DNA from: Luteolibacter sp. Y139
GTDB lineage: Bacteria; Verrucomicrobiota; Verrucomicrobiia; Verrucomicrobiales; Akkermansiaceae
NCBI RefSeq assembly: GCF_038066715.1
Contig: NZ_JBBUKT010000002.1
Coordinates: forward strand, 620,001-684,000
Direction: 5' to 3'
Length of the DNA: 64,000 bases
The notes beneath the pieces are model-generated. The model searched no databases. It was not told where the DNA came from and saw only the letters and a list, made by a program, of their open reading frames with translations. Of this stretch, positions 1-9,513 are shown piece after piece. The number at the start of each line of letters is the position of its first letter. Within the stretch, counting starts at the first letter, position 1. Made by a program: the position numbers and the translations under genes.

Positions 1-646
1 CCTGACTGCCACTGGTATCGCCCCAACCCACGAGCGTCCCATCGGTCTTCAGCGCCACGGAGTGATCGTATCCGGCTGCGACCGCCCGGACGCCGGAAAG
101 TCCGGTGGGAATGACGGATTTGGAGAAACGGTTGTTGCCCCATGCCACCACCGTCCCGTCGGTCTTCAGCGCCAGCGTGTGGTTGTGGCCGGCGGAGATC
201 GCTTGGACTCCCGTGAGGCCGGGAGGCACAGTTGTCTGACCGTCAGAATTATAACCCCAGGCAACAACAGTGCCGTCCGCCTTGAGGGCCACGCAGTGGG
301 TTCCTCCGGCCGAAATCGCGGTCACGTCCTGAAGCCCGGCGGGCGGAGTGAAAATGCCGGAAGAATTGCTACCCCAGACGACCACAGTGCCATCGCTTTT
401 CAGGGCCAGGGCGCTGGTCCTGCCAAGATCGACCTGGCGTATCCCGGATAGTCCGGCGGGGACCACCGTCTGGTTCCACTCCGTGTCTCCCCACACCCTC
501 ACCGTCCCGGTCTCCAAGGGAGTGCCATCGGCAGCTTCAATGACGATATCACTCGCCGCATTCGCGCAGGCCAAGGATGTCCACCAAATGAGAATCGCAG
601 CACAGGAGAGCCGGATGCCGGGGGAGCGATCTGCGTGTCGAATCAT
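1..646 (-). CDS. RCC1-repeat secreted protein (3' end outside window)
   Basis: Read on the minus strand from ATG at 646-644, the frame is open to the window edge, giving about 215 residues without a stop, so this is a 5' fragment. The N-terminus has a signal peptide (hydrophobic stretch AAILIWWTSLACA, cleavage near ANA). It is followed by about 50-residue repeats, each containing a G(V/I)xA(I/V)xAG-H-x-x-ALK-x-DGTVVAWG core, the hallmark of RCC1 (regulator of chromosome condensation) beta-propeller blades; at least four are visible. In bacteria such secreted RCC1 proteins are usually surface or extracellular and of unknown ligand. The region 647-873 between this gene and the next, divergent one holds no gene; it contains one TCTAACA heptamer at 694-700. 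Family is confident, function is not. Confidence 0.85.
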   Translation of the reverse strand, partial: MIRHADRSPGIRLSCAAILIWWTSLACANAASDIVIEAADGTPLETGTVRVWGDTEWNQTVVPAGLSGIRQVDLGRTSALALKSDGTVVVWGSNSSGIFTPPAGLQDVTAISAGGTHCVALKADGTVVAWGYNSDGQTTVPPGLTGVQAISAGHNHTLALKTDGTVVAWGNNRFSKSVIPTGLSGVRAVAAGYDHSVALKTDGTLVGWGDTSGSQ

Positions 647-873
647 GGATCGCGCTCTTTCTCCAAAGTCTCGCCACTTGAGAAGTACATTTGTCTAACA
701 GGGCTGCCAATTTTGATATCTAGTCGGGTGACTCGAGGCGGGGATAGGGAAGCCTGATTCGCGCCGACTGGAGAGCGGCTTTCAATTTCATCCACTCTTC
801 ACCGTCAGCTTCAGCGATTCACTGGCGATGGATGGCCGATCTCGATAATCCCCGTTCCATCAGATTTCGGTCA

Positions 874-1296
874 ATGTCCCGCAAGTTCCGCCTCTTCCTG
901 TTCCCCTCTCCGATCCTGCCGTTGATTCTGGCAGTGTCATGTTGCTCAAATCCAGGGTGCGAGAATGAGGTCCGCGAGCAGTTGGTTTCACCAGACGGGG
1001 TCAACAAGGTGGTGATTTTCAGCCGCAATTGTGGAGCGACGACCGATTTCAACTGTCAGGCGAGCATTTTGCCGGTCAGCAAGCCGCTGCCAAATGACGT
1101 GGGTAATGCCTTCATTTTTGACAAGGGAGAGGCGAAGGTTGTTTGGCGGGACTCGAAGACGCTTTCGGTATCCGCCGATAGCTCCGCCCGGAGTTTCAAG
1201 CGGGAAGAGGTGCTTCAAGGGGTCGAGCTCAAATACTCAATCGTGGCGGACGAACCGGCTTCCGGGAAAGTGCAGGCCATCGGTGAGTCCGGATGA
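874..1296 (+). CDS. Hypothetical lipoprotein
   Basis: A 140-residue protein if translation starts at the ATG at 874; an in-frame ATG at 832 would add 14 polar residues before the signal peptide and is less likely. The N-terminus is basic then hydrophobic (LFLFPSPILPLILAVSC) and ends in a lipobox-like LAVSC, so it is probably lipid-anchored, with the mature chain starting at Cys. The body contains SPDG and a CGATTDF motif that I associate with small uncharacterised envelope proteins (DUF5412-like). No catalytic motif is visible. It lies alone, 82 bases upstream of the transglutaminase gene and on the same strand. Confidence 0.6.
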   Translation: MSRKFRLFLFPSPILPLILAVSCCSNPGCENEVREQLVSPDGVNKVVIFSRNCGATTDFNCQASILPVSKPLPNDVGNAFIFDKGEAKVVWRDSKTLSVSADSSARSFKREEVLQGVELKYSIVADEPASGKVQAIGESG

Positions 1297-1377
1297 CACG
1301 AGGTTTCGGGTGCCAACCCTGCCTCCCGTTCATCCTTGCAAGGCTTGGCACGGCGGGCGCTTCATGGGTCCTACCTC

Positions 1378-4300
1378 ATGGCCATCCGCGTTGGACTTCA
1401 TCACGTCACTGAATACCGCTACGACCGCGAGGTCAATCTGTCGCCTCACGTGATCCGGTTGCGGCCCTGCGTCCACTCGCGGACGCCGGTGCTGGCCTAC
1501 TCGCTGAACATCCAGCCGGCGAATCACTTCGTCAATTGGCAGCAGGACCCCTTTGGCAACTGGGCGGCGCGGGTCGTATTCCCGGAGAAAACCCGGAATT
1601 TCCGGATCGAGGTCGATCTGGTGGCTGACCTGACGGTCATCAACCCCTTCGATTTCTTCCTGGAGGAGTATGCCGAAAATTGGCCCTTCGACTACCCGCC
1701 CGCGCTGAAGCACGAGCTCTCGCCCTACCTGAAGATCCGCGAGCGCGGACCGCGGATGATGGAGTGGCTGGGCGGCATCTCGCGGGAGAAGCGCCGGACG
1801 ATCGATTTCCTGGTGGACGTGAACACCCGCGTGAACCAGTCGCTGGGTTATGGGATCCGCTTGGAGGCGGGCGTGCAAAATTGCGAGGAGACCTTCGAGG
1901 CCGGGACAGGGTCCTGCCGGGATTTCGCCTATCTGCTGGTGCAGGCGCTGCGGCATCTGGGGCTGGCGGCGCGATTTGTTTCCGGATATTCGGTTCAGCT
2001 CAAGCCGGACGAGAAACCGCTGGAAGGCCCGGCCGGGGTGGCGGAGGACGTGACCGACCTGCATGCGTGGGCGGAGGTCTATATCCCGGGCGCGGGCTGG
2101 GTGGGGCTGGATGCGACCTCAGGGCTTTTCGCAGGGGAGGGGCATATCCCGCTTGCCTGCACACCGGAGCCGGCAAGTGCGGCGCCGGTGGTCGGCGGGG
2201 TTGATCCTTGCGAAAGCGAGTTCCTGTGGGCGAATGAGGTGACCCGCGTGCATGAGGACCCACGGGTGACGAAGCCCTACTCGGATACGGAGTGGGCTGC
2301 AGTTGACGCGCTGGGCGGGAAGGTGGACGAGTTGTTAGAAGCGGGCGACGTGGCGCTGACGATGGGCGGCGAGCCGACCTTCGTGTCGATCGATGACATG
2401 GAGGGCGCGGAGTGGAATTTCACCGCGGACAGCCCGGCAAAGCGGAAGCTGGCGCTAAGCCTCTTGAATCGGCTGAAGGATGCCTTCGGCACCGGGGGAC
2501 TGCTTCACTATGGCGAGGGCAAGTGGTATCCGGGCGAGCCATTGCCGCGCTGGGCCTACACCGTGATCTGGCGGAAGGACGAGCAGCCGCTCTGGAAGGA
2601 TGAGAAACTTCTGGCCGATCCGAACTCGGACCTCGGCCACGGGATCGAGGATGCACGGCGCTTTTCAGCGATGGTGACCGATGAGCTCGGCTGCCAGCAG
2701 GCGCACGTCATCGCGGGCTTTGAAGACGTCTTCTACTACGCGTGGAAAGAAAGCACGCTGCCCCCGAACGTGGATCCCTATTCGGCGGATCTGGACGACC
2801 CGCTGGAGCGGCGCTATCTGGCGAATCTGTTAGACCGCGGACTTTCGAAGCCGACCGGCTTTGTTTTGCCGGTGGAGTGGGATCCCGAGGCGAATGCGTG
2901 GAAGAGCAATCTGTGGACCTTCCGCCGCGGGCGGATGTCGCTGATTCCAGGCGGTTCGCCGATGGGTTTCCGGCTGCCACTCGATTCGCTGCCGATGGCA
3001 AGCGAGGAAGTCCGGGCGCGACAAGCGGCGGCACTGGAGGCTTCGCCACTCGAGAAGACAGGCGTTCTCCCCGCCCACGGGGCAATCCTGCCGGCGGGAC
3101 GGACGTTGCAGACCGGCGTTGGCTTCAAGCCCGCTCCTCCTGCGGCGGCCGATGGCGGTGAACTCACCTCCACGACCGCCATCTGCGTGGAGCCTAGGAA
3201 CGGCAAGCTTCACGTCTTCTTCCCGCCGGTCACTCATCTCGAGCACTACCTGTCCTTGTTAGAGGCGGTGGAGAATGCGGCGACGCGGCTGAAGCTGCCG
3301 GTGATCATCGAGGGCTACGAGATGCCGTGGGACCAACGCGTCGAGCGGATCAAGGTGACTCCCGACCCCGGCGTGATCGAGGTGAACGTTCATCCCGTAA
3401 CGAACTGGCGGGATCTGGTGGAGAACACCACGACGCTCTACGAAGCAGCGCGGGTATCGCGTCTCGGCACGGAGAAGTTCATGCTAGACGGTCGCCACAC
3501 CGGCACCGGTGGCGGCAACCACGTCACCCTCGGCGGCGCGACTCCAGACCGCAGCCCCTTCCTCCGCAAGCCCGGCGTGCTGCGCAGCTTGATCACCTTC
3601 TGGCAGCACCATCCGGCGCTGTCGTATCTCTTCTCCGGACTTTTCCTTGGCCCGACCAGCCAAGCACCGCGTGTCGATGAAGGACGCGACGACCGCTTGT
3701 TCGAGTTGGACATCGCCTTCGACCAGCTTCCCGAAAATGGCGATCCCCCGTGGCTGGTGGACCGCATCCTGCGGAACATGCTGACCGATCTAACAGGCAA
3801 TACGCACCGCGCCGAGTTCTGCATCGACAAGCTCTACGCCCCGGGCTCTGCGAGCGGGAGGTTGGGTATCCTGGAGCTGCGCGCCTTCGAGATGCCTCCG
3901 CATCCACGCATGAGCTTGGTGCAGATGCTTCTGGTGCGGTCGCTGGTCGCGTGGTTCTGGAACGAGCCGTATCATAAGAAGATGGTCCGCTGGGGCACCG
4001 AACTTCACGACCGTTTCATGCTGCCACACTTCATCCGCGAGGACATGAAGGACGTGGCGCTGGGGCTGAAGAATGCGGGCATTCCGTTCCAAGCCGCGTG
4101 GCTGGAGCCATTCCATGAGTTCCGCTTTCCCGTCTATGGCCGAGTGGTTCACAGTGGAGTGGAGATCGAGATCCGCGCAGCGTTGGAGCCATGGCATGTC
4201 CTCGGTGAGGAGAGCTCGGCTCAAGGCACGGCGCGCTATGTCGACTCGTCGGTGGAGCGCATTCAGGTGAAGGTGCGCGGCGCCGTGGAAGGCCGGCATG

Positions 4301-4743
4301 TGCTGGTCTGCAACGGCCGCCGGATTCCGCTGATCGCGACCGGGAGGAAAGGGGAATACGTCGCCGGCGTCCGCTACAAGGCATGGGACCCATGGTCGGC
4401 CATGCACCCGACCATCGGCGTGCACACGCCTCTGACCTTCGATGTGGTGGACACCTGGAACAAGCGATCGCTCGGCGGCTGCGTGTATCACGTGCTGCAC
4501 CCGGGCGGCCGCAGCTACGAAACTTTCCCGGTGAATGCCTACGAGGCCGAGTCGCGCCGCGTGAGCCGCTTCTGGCAGCATGGCCACACGCCCGGAACCA
4601 TCGAGCCGGCCTCGACGGGCGGCTACGGCTTTCACCGCGTGGAGGATCGCGCAGGCGGGCCGGTGGTCAGCTACGTCGAGGTCCCGCCGGAAGATCCGGG
4701 GATGGAATTCCCCGTCACGCTCGACCTGCGAATGGGAGGCTGA
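1378..4743 (+). CDS. Transglutaminase-like / DUF2126 protein
   Basis: A 1121-residue cytoplasmic protein. I chose the ATG at 1378 (MAIRVGLHHVTEYRYD), which begins with the conserved beta-strand of the bacterial transglutaminase N-terminal domain; the ORF also has an upstream ATG at 1336. Order: transglutaminase N-terminal domain (about 1-95), transglutaminase/cysteine-protease core (about 140-290) with the catalytic triad visible as Cys180 (GTGSCRDF), His229 (DLHAWAE) and Asp245 (GLDATSG), then the long DUF2126 region (about 330-1110) containing GGEPTFVSID and DGRHTGTGGGNH. The length matches the family. These proteins usually sit beside alpha-E and circularly permuted ATP-grasp genes and are thought to take part in peptide-like ligation or proteolysis, but neither partner is within this window. 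It carries four TCTAACA/TGTTAGA heptamers. Confidence 0.9.
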   Translation: MAIRVGLHHVTEYRYDREVNLSPHVIRLRPCVHSRTPVLAYSLNIQPANHFVNWQQDPFGNWAARVVFPEKTRNFRIEVDLVADLTVINPFDFFLEEYAENWPFDYPPALKHELSPYLKIRERGPRMMEWLGGISREKRRTIDFLVDVNTRVNQSLGYGIRLEAGVQNCEETFEAGTGSCRDFAYLLVQALRHLGLAARFVSGYSVQLKPDEKPLEGPAGVAEDVTDLHAWAEVYIPGAGWVGLDATSGLFAGEGHIPLACTPEPASAAPVVGGVDPCESEFLWANEVTRVHEDPRVTKPYSDTEWAAVDALGGKVDELLEAGDVALTMGGEPTFVSIDDMEGAEWNFTADSPAKRKLALSLLNRLKDAFGTGGLLHYGEGKWYPGEPLPRWAYTVIWRKDEQPLWKDEKLLADPNSDLGHGIEDARRFSAMVTDELGCQQAHVIAGFEDVFYYAWKESTLPPNVDPYSADLDDPLERRYLANLLDRGLSKPTGFVLPVEWDPEANAWKSNLWTFRRGRMSLIPGGSPMGFRLPLDSLPMASEEVRARQAAALEASPLEKTGVLPAHGAILPAGRTLQTGVGFKPAPPAAADGGELTSTTAICVEPRNGKLHVFFPPVTHLEHYLSLLEAVENAATRLKLPVIIEGYEMPWDQRVERIKVTPDPGVIEVNVHPVTNWRDLVENTTTLYEAARVSRLGTEKFMLDGRHTGTGGGNHVTLGGATPDRSPFLRKPGVLRSLITFWQHHPALSYLFSGLFLGPTSQAPRVDEGRDDRLFELDIAFDQLPENGDPPWLVDRILRNMLTDLTGNTHRAEFCIDKLYAPGSASGRLGILELRAFEMPPHPRMSLVQMLLVRSLVAWFWNEPYHKKMVRWGTELHDRFMLPHFIREDMKDVALGLKNAGIPFQAAWLEPFHEFRFPVYGRVVHSGVEIEIRAALEPWHVLGEESSAQGTARYVDSSVERIQVKVRGAVEGRHVLVCNGRRIPLIATGRKGEYVAGVRYKAWDPWSAMHPTIGVHTPLTFDVVDTWNKRSLGGCVYHVLHPGGRSYETFPVNAYEAESRRVSRFWQHGHTPGTIEPASTGGYGFHRVEDRAGGPVVSYVEVPPEDPGMEFPVTLDLRMGG

Positions 4744-4802
4744 AAAAGGCCTGCGAAATTTCCGCGAAAGATTTCCCCGCATTCGGGTAATTTCCTGCGG
4801 AG

Positions 4803-5327
4803 ATGTCCGCCGAACCGCATAGCGCCGAGGAAAGAATCGTGGGCCTGATCGCCCGGCACCAGCCGGAGATCCACCGCTACGTGCTCTCCCTGCTTCCCGA
4901 CCGGATGCTGGCCGATGATGTGGTGCAGGAGACCAACCTGGTCCTGTGGCGAAAGGCGGCGGAGTACGATCCCGTCCAGCCTTTCCTCCCCTGGGCGCTG
5001 ACCATCGCGTGGTATCAGGTGAAGGCCGCACGCCGAGATTCCGGCCGCGACCGCCATGTCTTCGATGATTCGCTGGTGGAGATCCTGGCGGCAGAGCATC
5101 GCGAATCCGACGGCAGGGAGGCGGAGCTCGATGCGGCATTGGAGAAATGCCTCGGCGAACTTTCTGAAAGCAACCGGGGGCTGATCCTCGCCCGCTACAC
5201 GCCGGGTGCCTCCGTGCAAGACCTCGCGGCCGAGCGGAAGCAGACGCCGACTGCCCTTTCGCTCACCCTAATGCGGATCCGCAAGGCGCTGGAAACCTGC
5301 ATCGAACGCAAACTCGCCACGCCATGA
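4803..5327 (+). CDS. ECF-type RNA polymerase sigma factor (Rhodopirellula/Verrucomicrobium family)
   Basis: 174 residues. Sigma-70 region 2 is visible around residues 15-80 (HRYVLSLLP...ADDVVQETNLVLWRK, with the DDVVQE core), and region 4 HTH near 125-165 (SVQDLAAERKQTPTALSLTLMRIRKAL). The pattern fits the Rhodopirellula/Verrucomicrobium sigma family (TIGR02989-like), whose members head operons of FecR, DUF1549 and DUF1501 genes. Its last codons overlap the FecR gene by 4 bases (ATGA), so the two are translationally coupled. It probably directs polymerase to its own operon, with the FecR protein transmitting a periplasmic signal; that is inference from family context. Confidence 0.88.
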   Translation: MSAEPHSAEERIVGLIARHQPEIHRYVLSLLPDRMLADDVVQETNLVLWRKAAEYDPVQPFLPWALTIAWYQVKAARRDSGRDRHVFDDSLVEILAAEHRESDGREAELDAALEKCLGELSESNRGLILARYTPGASVQDLAAERKQTPTALSLTLMRIRKALETCIERKLATP

Positions 5328-6634
5328 AGGAAGACCGGCTTGATCTGCTGTTGAATGCGCTTTTCGAGGAAAGCCTCGGTGAGGACGAGCGTGCCGAGTT
5401 GAATGCCTTGCTGGCCTCCGCCCCGCAATCGCGAGGCCGCTATCGCCGGGTCGCAGCGATTCACTCGGCATTGGCGCGGAAGGCTGCGTCGCCATCGTTT
5501 TTTGAAGCACCTGCCGCCGCCGGGTCGAAGGTGACCGCCTTCCCGAAGCGCCGGTTGGCGATCGCTGCGGTAGCAGCCGTGGCGATGCTGGCGGCAGGGA
5601 TCTCGATCATGCTCCTTCAGTCGCGTGGACCGGTGGCGAATGTCTTGGAAACCCAGAGCGTCGCTTGGGCGGAAGGCTCGGCGGCCCCCTCGTCAGGTCG
5701 CCTGCCGGTGGCCGTGCCACTGGAGTTCACGCGCGGATTCGTGCGACTCGGATTTCCCAGCGGCGCAAATGTCACTCTCGAAGCACCTTGCCGTTTCCGC
5801 CTCGATGAAAAGGAAGCGCTTTCAGTGCTCCATGGACGGGCATCCGTCCACACACCGCATGGTGCGGAGGGCTTCCGCATCGACACCCCTGGCGGACGCT
5901 TTGTCGATCTTGGCACCGAGTTCGGCCTGGCAGTGGGCAGCGACGGCAGCACGCCGGTGGTACTCACCGAAGTTTTCAAGGGCGAGGTGAACATCGAGGC
6001 GACGAACACCCGCCTGACCATCGGCGAAAGCCGGGCGCTGGTGCGCGAGGAAGGGAAGCCGAAGCTGCTCGCCGCGCTGGACGAGTCGCCGGTGATGCTG
6101 GTGAACCACCTCGAAGGCTTGCCCGGATCCGCTTCGACCGAAGGCAATCTCGCGCTCGGCAAGCCGGTCTTCAGCCCGGGTTACTGCACCCGTCCGCATG
6201 GATCGGTCTTCCCGCCGGACAATCTCACCGATGGCCGCTTGAATGACAGCGGTGTGCCCGGTGATTGGTCCTTCTGGCTCGCTCCGGATGGTGAGAGCGG
6301 TGAGTTCACCGTGGACTTGTTGCAGTCGGAGACGATCGGCCGGGTCTCCCTGCAGAATACGAACAATCGCGGCAACGATGACCGTGGCACGGAGAGCTTC
6401 GTCCTGCTCGGGTCACTCGACAATAAGACCTTCTTCCCGCTGACCGATGGAAAACTGCCGCGCATCACCGATGGCAAAGGGAGCGAGTTTCCCTTCATCG
6501 ACTTCAGCTTCGCGCCCGTCGAGTCCCGCTATGTGAAGCTGGTGGTGACGAGCCACTATCGCCACCCCAAGCGCCCCATCGATCATCCGTGCCAAGGTGG
6601 CGGGCTGAATGAAATCCGGATTTTCGCTGAATGA
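5324..6634 (+). CDS. FecR-domain membrane protein with F5/8 type C domain
   Basis: 436 residues. N-terminal 65 residues are cytoplasmic and resemble an anti-sigma region (GEDERAELNALLASAPQSRGRYR); a single TM helix follows (about 70-90, LAIAAVAAVAMLAAGISIMLL). The periplasmic part holds a FecR domain (about 115-245, with GFVRLGFPSGANVTLEAP and TPGGRFVDLGTEFGL) and a C-terminal discoidin/F5-8C-like domain (about 275-436, ending YVKLVVTSHYR) that probably binds carbohydrate. It starts inside the sigma gene and overlaps the following gene by 4 bases. The architecture suggests it senses a polysaccharide outside the inner membrane and controls the sigma factor encoded just upstream. Confidence 0.87.
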   Translation: MKEDRLDLLLNALFEESLGEDERAELNALLASAPQSRGRYRRVAAIHSALARKAASPSFFEAPAAAGSKVTAFPKRRLAIAAVAAVAMLAAGISIMLLQSRGPVANVLETQSVAWAEGSAAPSSGRLPVAVPLEFTRGFVRLGFPSGANVTLEAPCRFRLDEKEALSVLHGRASVHTPHGAEGFRIDTPGGRFVDLGTEFGLAVGSDGSTPVVLTEVFKGEVNIEATNTRLTIGESRALVREEGKPKLLAALDESPVMLVNHLEGLPGSASTEGNLALGKPVFSPGYCTRPHGSVFPPDNLTDGRLNDSGVPGDWSFWLAPDGESGEFTVDLLQSETIGRVSLQNTNNRGNDDRGTESFVLLGSLDNKTFFPLTDGKLPRITDGKGSEFPFIDFSFAPVESRYVKLVVTSHYRHPKRPIDHPCQGGGLNEIRIFAE

Positions 6635-9507
6635 TTGCCAAAGCCCATCTTGGAACGCTTCTGGCGTTCGCGTTGCCCGTTCAGGCGGAGGTCGATTTCG
6701 CCAGCCAAGTGAGACCGGTCCTGAACTCCCACTGCACCGCCTGCCACGGCGGAGTGAAGGAAGCAGGCGAGGTCTCGTTCATTTATCGCGACAAGGCACT
6801 CGGAAAGGGGAAGTCCGGCAAGCAGATCATCGTCCCGGGTGATCCCGCAGCCTCGGAGGCGATGGTGCGCGTGCTTTCAACCGATCCCGATGAGGTCATG
6901 CCGAAGCCCGAGCATGGTCCGCGACTGGCAGACGGTGAGATCGCTACGCTGCGCCAGTGGATCAAGGAAGGCGCGAAGTGGGGCGAGCATTGGTCATTCG
7001 TCGCACCGGAGAAGCACACGGCACCGGCGGTGAAAGACACGGCGTGGCCCCGCAACGACATCGACCGCTTCCTGCTCGCGAGGATGGAGAGAGAAGGACT
7101 GAAGCCGTCGAAGGAGGCGGACAAGGCAGCTTTGCTGCGGCGGGTCTCGCTGGATCTAACAGGACTACCGCCATCGATCGCGGAACTGGATGCCTATCTC
7201 GCCGACAATTCGCCCGACGCCTACAACAAGCAGGTGACGCGCCTGTTAGCCTCGCCGCGCTTTGGCGAACGCTGGGCCAGCGTGTGGATGGATCTGGCCC
7301 GCTACGCGGACTCGGAGGGCCTCGGCCTCGATAGCAGGCGCGATGTCTGGAAATACCGCGACTGGCTGATCGGGGCCTTCAATCGCGACGAGCCTTACGA
7401 TCAATTCACCATCGAGCAACTCGCAGGCGATCTGCTTCCGAACGCAACCCTCGACCAGCGGATCGCCACCACCTTTCACCGGCTCACCCAGGCAAACAAC
7501 GAAGGCGGCACGGATGACGAAGAGTTCCGCGTGGTCGCCACCATGGACCGGGTCGCCACGACCTGGGAAGTCTGGCAAGGCGTCACCATGGGCTGCGTGC
7601 AATGCCACAGCCATCCCTACGACCCAATCCGCCACGACGAGTATTATCGCTTCATGGCCTACTTCAATCAGGCCGTGGACAATGACGTGCCGGAGAATCA
7701 TCCGGTGCTGCGCGTGCCGCTCGATAACGCCCGCTACGCGGAGGCCGGCAGCTTGCAGGACAAGATCGGCCGATTGGAAGAGCAGATCCACGAGCGACGA
7801 AACTCCGTCGCTTCTCATTCGGCGTGGGTGAATCCGACCGGTATGACAGGCAGCAGCCAGAGGGCAAAGCTGGAGATGGTGAAGCACGATGGCGTGGAAG
7901 AGTTCCGCACCATTGGCAACGTCGCCGCCGGCGCCGTGCATACCCTCGACATTCCGAAGCCCGTGGAGCTTCGGAAACTCACTGCATTCCGTGTGGAGAT
8001 CCGTCCGGTCGATGAGGCCAAGGCGATCCACACCCCGGAGTGGGGAGCGATGATCCGGAAGTTCGAGCTGCAACTCGTCGGCGCCGATGGCAAGGCAACG
8101 ACGGTTCCCTTGGCTGAGGTCATCGCGGACGAGGCTCATCCGGAGTTTGATCCGAATCTCTCAATCAAGGGGTCGAACCGTGGCTGGGGACAATACACCA
8201 AGATCTTCCAGCCCCGGCACGCGATCGTCACTTTGAAGGAACCGCTGGAGATCCCGGCTGGAGCCACGCTGCGGGTAATCCTCAACCATGCCACCGATTC
8301 GGCGGGAGGGGCCTATCCGCTGATCGCGAAGCGAGGACGCATCGCACTGACCGATGACCCCGAGTGGACCAAGCCCGACGCCGAGGTCGAGGCGATGAAG
8401 AAGGAACTGTCAGATGCCCGGAAGACGCTCGCAGCCATCCCATCCACGACCACGCCGGTGATGCGCGATCTGCCGACCGACCTGGCGCGGCAGACTCGCG
8501 AATTCATCCGCGGGAACTGGATCGACAAGGGCCAAGTCATCGACAAGCCCGGCACGCCCGCGATCTTTCCGCCGATGCCCGAGGGCAAGACCCCGGACCG
8601 TCTTGCCATGGCGCAATGGATTGCCTCACCGCGCAATCCCCTGACAGCGCGCGTGGCCGTGAACCGCTTCTGGCTGGAGCTGTTCGGCACCGGCATCGTT
8701 CCCACGCCCGAGGATTTTGGCTCGGCGGGCGAGAAGCCAACCCATCCCGAACTGCTGGATACCTTGGCCGTGCGTTTCGAGACCGACATGAAGTGGAGCA
8801 TCAAGACGCTGCTGCGTGAATTGGTGAGCACGGCTGCGTATCGGCAGGATGCGACGATTTCCCCGGAAATGGCGGAAAAGGACGCAGGCAACCGCCTCCT
8901 CGCACGCGGCCCTCGCCAGCGCCTGACCGGCGAGATGGCCCGGGACAACGCGCTGGCCGTGGCAGGCTTGATCGCCAATCGCGACGGCGGCCCGCCGACC
9001 AATCCACCGCTGCCGGCCGGAGTATGGAAGCCCTTCGACTCCGGCGACAAATGGATGACGCCCGCCGAAGGAGATCCCGGCCGCTACAGCCGATCCGTGT
9101 ATGTCTACTGGAAGCGTAGTATTCCGTATCCTACGTTGGCCACCTTTGATGCGCCAACCCGCGAGATGTGCTCGAAGCGGCGCATCCTTTCCAACACGCC
9201 CCTGCAAGCGCTGGCGGTGCTGAATGACCCGGCTTTCGAGGAATGCGCGAAGGGCCTGGCGCGACAAATGAAATACAAAGCCGATGGCGACGTGGATACA
9301 CGGCTGTCGCTCGGCTACCGCACCGCCACCTCACGGGCCATCACCCCGGACCGGCTCGCCGAACTCCGGACGCTCTTCCAGAAGCTCGAAAAAGACTACG
9401 CCGCAAATCCCAAGCTCATGGAAGGGATGGCCGGCACACCCGATGGCGCAGCCTACACCGTGGTTGCCTCGGTATTGCTCAATCTCGATGAAGCCTTGAT
9501 TCGCTGA
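6631..9507 (+). CDS. c-type cytochrome / DUF1549 / DUF1553 protein
   Basis: 958 residues. A short signal peptide (about 1-19) is followed by a planctomycete-type cytochrome C domain with a haem site at Cys35-x-x-Cys38-His39 (HCTACHGG). DUF1549 (PSCyt2) spans about 145-350, with a second CVQCH motif near residue 322. DUF1553 (PSD1) spans about 670-930. These large exported proteins occur in planctomycetes and verrucomicrobia beside DUF1501 proteins; their enzymatic role is not established, though carbohydrate breakdown is often proposed. The start codon overlaps the FecR gene, and only 6 bases separate its stop from the DUF1501 gene, so sigma, FecR, this gene and DUF1501 form one operon. Confidence 0.92.
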   Translation: MIAKAHLGTLLAFALPVQAEVDFASQVRPVLNSHCTACHGGVKEAGEVSFIYRDKALGKGKSGKQIIVPGDPAASEAMVRVLSTDPDEVMPKPEHGPRLADGEIATLRQWIKEGAKWGEHWSFVAPEKHTAPAVKDTAWPRNDIDRFLLARMEREGLKPSKEADKAALLRRVSLDLTGLPPSIAELDAYLADNSPDAYNKQVTRLLASPRFGERWASVWMDLARYADSEGLGLDSRRDVWKYRDWLIGAFNRDEPYDQFTIEQLAGDLLPNATLDQRIATTFHRLTQANNEGGTDDEEFRVVATMDRVATTWEVWQGVTMGCVQCHSHPYDPIRHDEYYRFMAYFNQAVDNDVPENHPVLRVPLDNARYAEAGSLQDKIGRLEEQIHERRNSVASHSAWVNPTGMTGSSQRAKLEMVKHDGVEEFRTIGNVAAGAVHTLDIPKPVELRKLTAFRVEIRPVDEAKAIHTPEWGAMIRKFELQLVGADGKATTVPLAEVIADEAHPEFDPNLSIKGSNRGWGQYTKIFQPRHAIVTLKEPLEIPAGATLRVILNHATDSAGGAYPLIAKRGRIALTDDPEWTKPDAEVEAMKKELSDARKTLAAIPSTTTPVMRDLPTDLARQTREFIRGNWIDKGQVIDKPGTPAIFPPMPEGKTPDRLAMAQWIASPRNPLTARVAVNRFWLELFGTGIVPTPEDFGSAGEKPTHPELLDTLAVRFETDMKWSIKTLLRELVSTAAYRQDATISPEMAEKDAGNRLLARGPRQRLTGEMARDNALAVAGLIANRDGGPPTNPPLPAGVWKPFDSGDKWMTPAEGDPGRYSRSVYVYWKRSIPYPTLATFDAPTREMCSKRRILSNTPLQALAVLNDPAFEECAKGLARQMKYKADGDVDTRLSLGYRTATSRAITPDRLAELRTLFQKLEKDYAANPKLMEGMAGTPDGAAYTVVASVLLNLDEALIR

Positions 9508-9513
9508 ACCGCC

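Noticed and set aside
3790-5139. 449-codon minus-strand frame opposite the transglutaminase and sigma genes
   Set aside because: Antisense shadow of two well-supported genes; it has no recognisable domain and an Arg/Pro/Ala-rich composition typical of frames opposite GC-rich genes.
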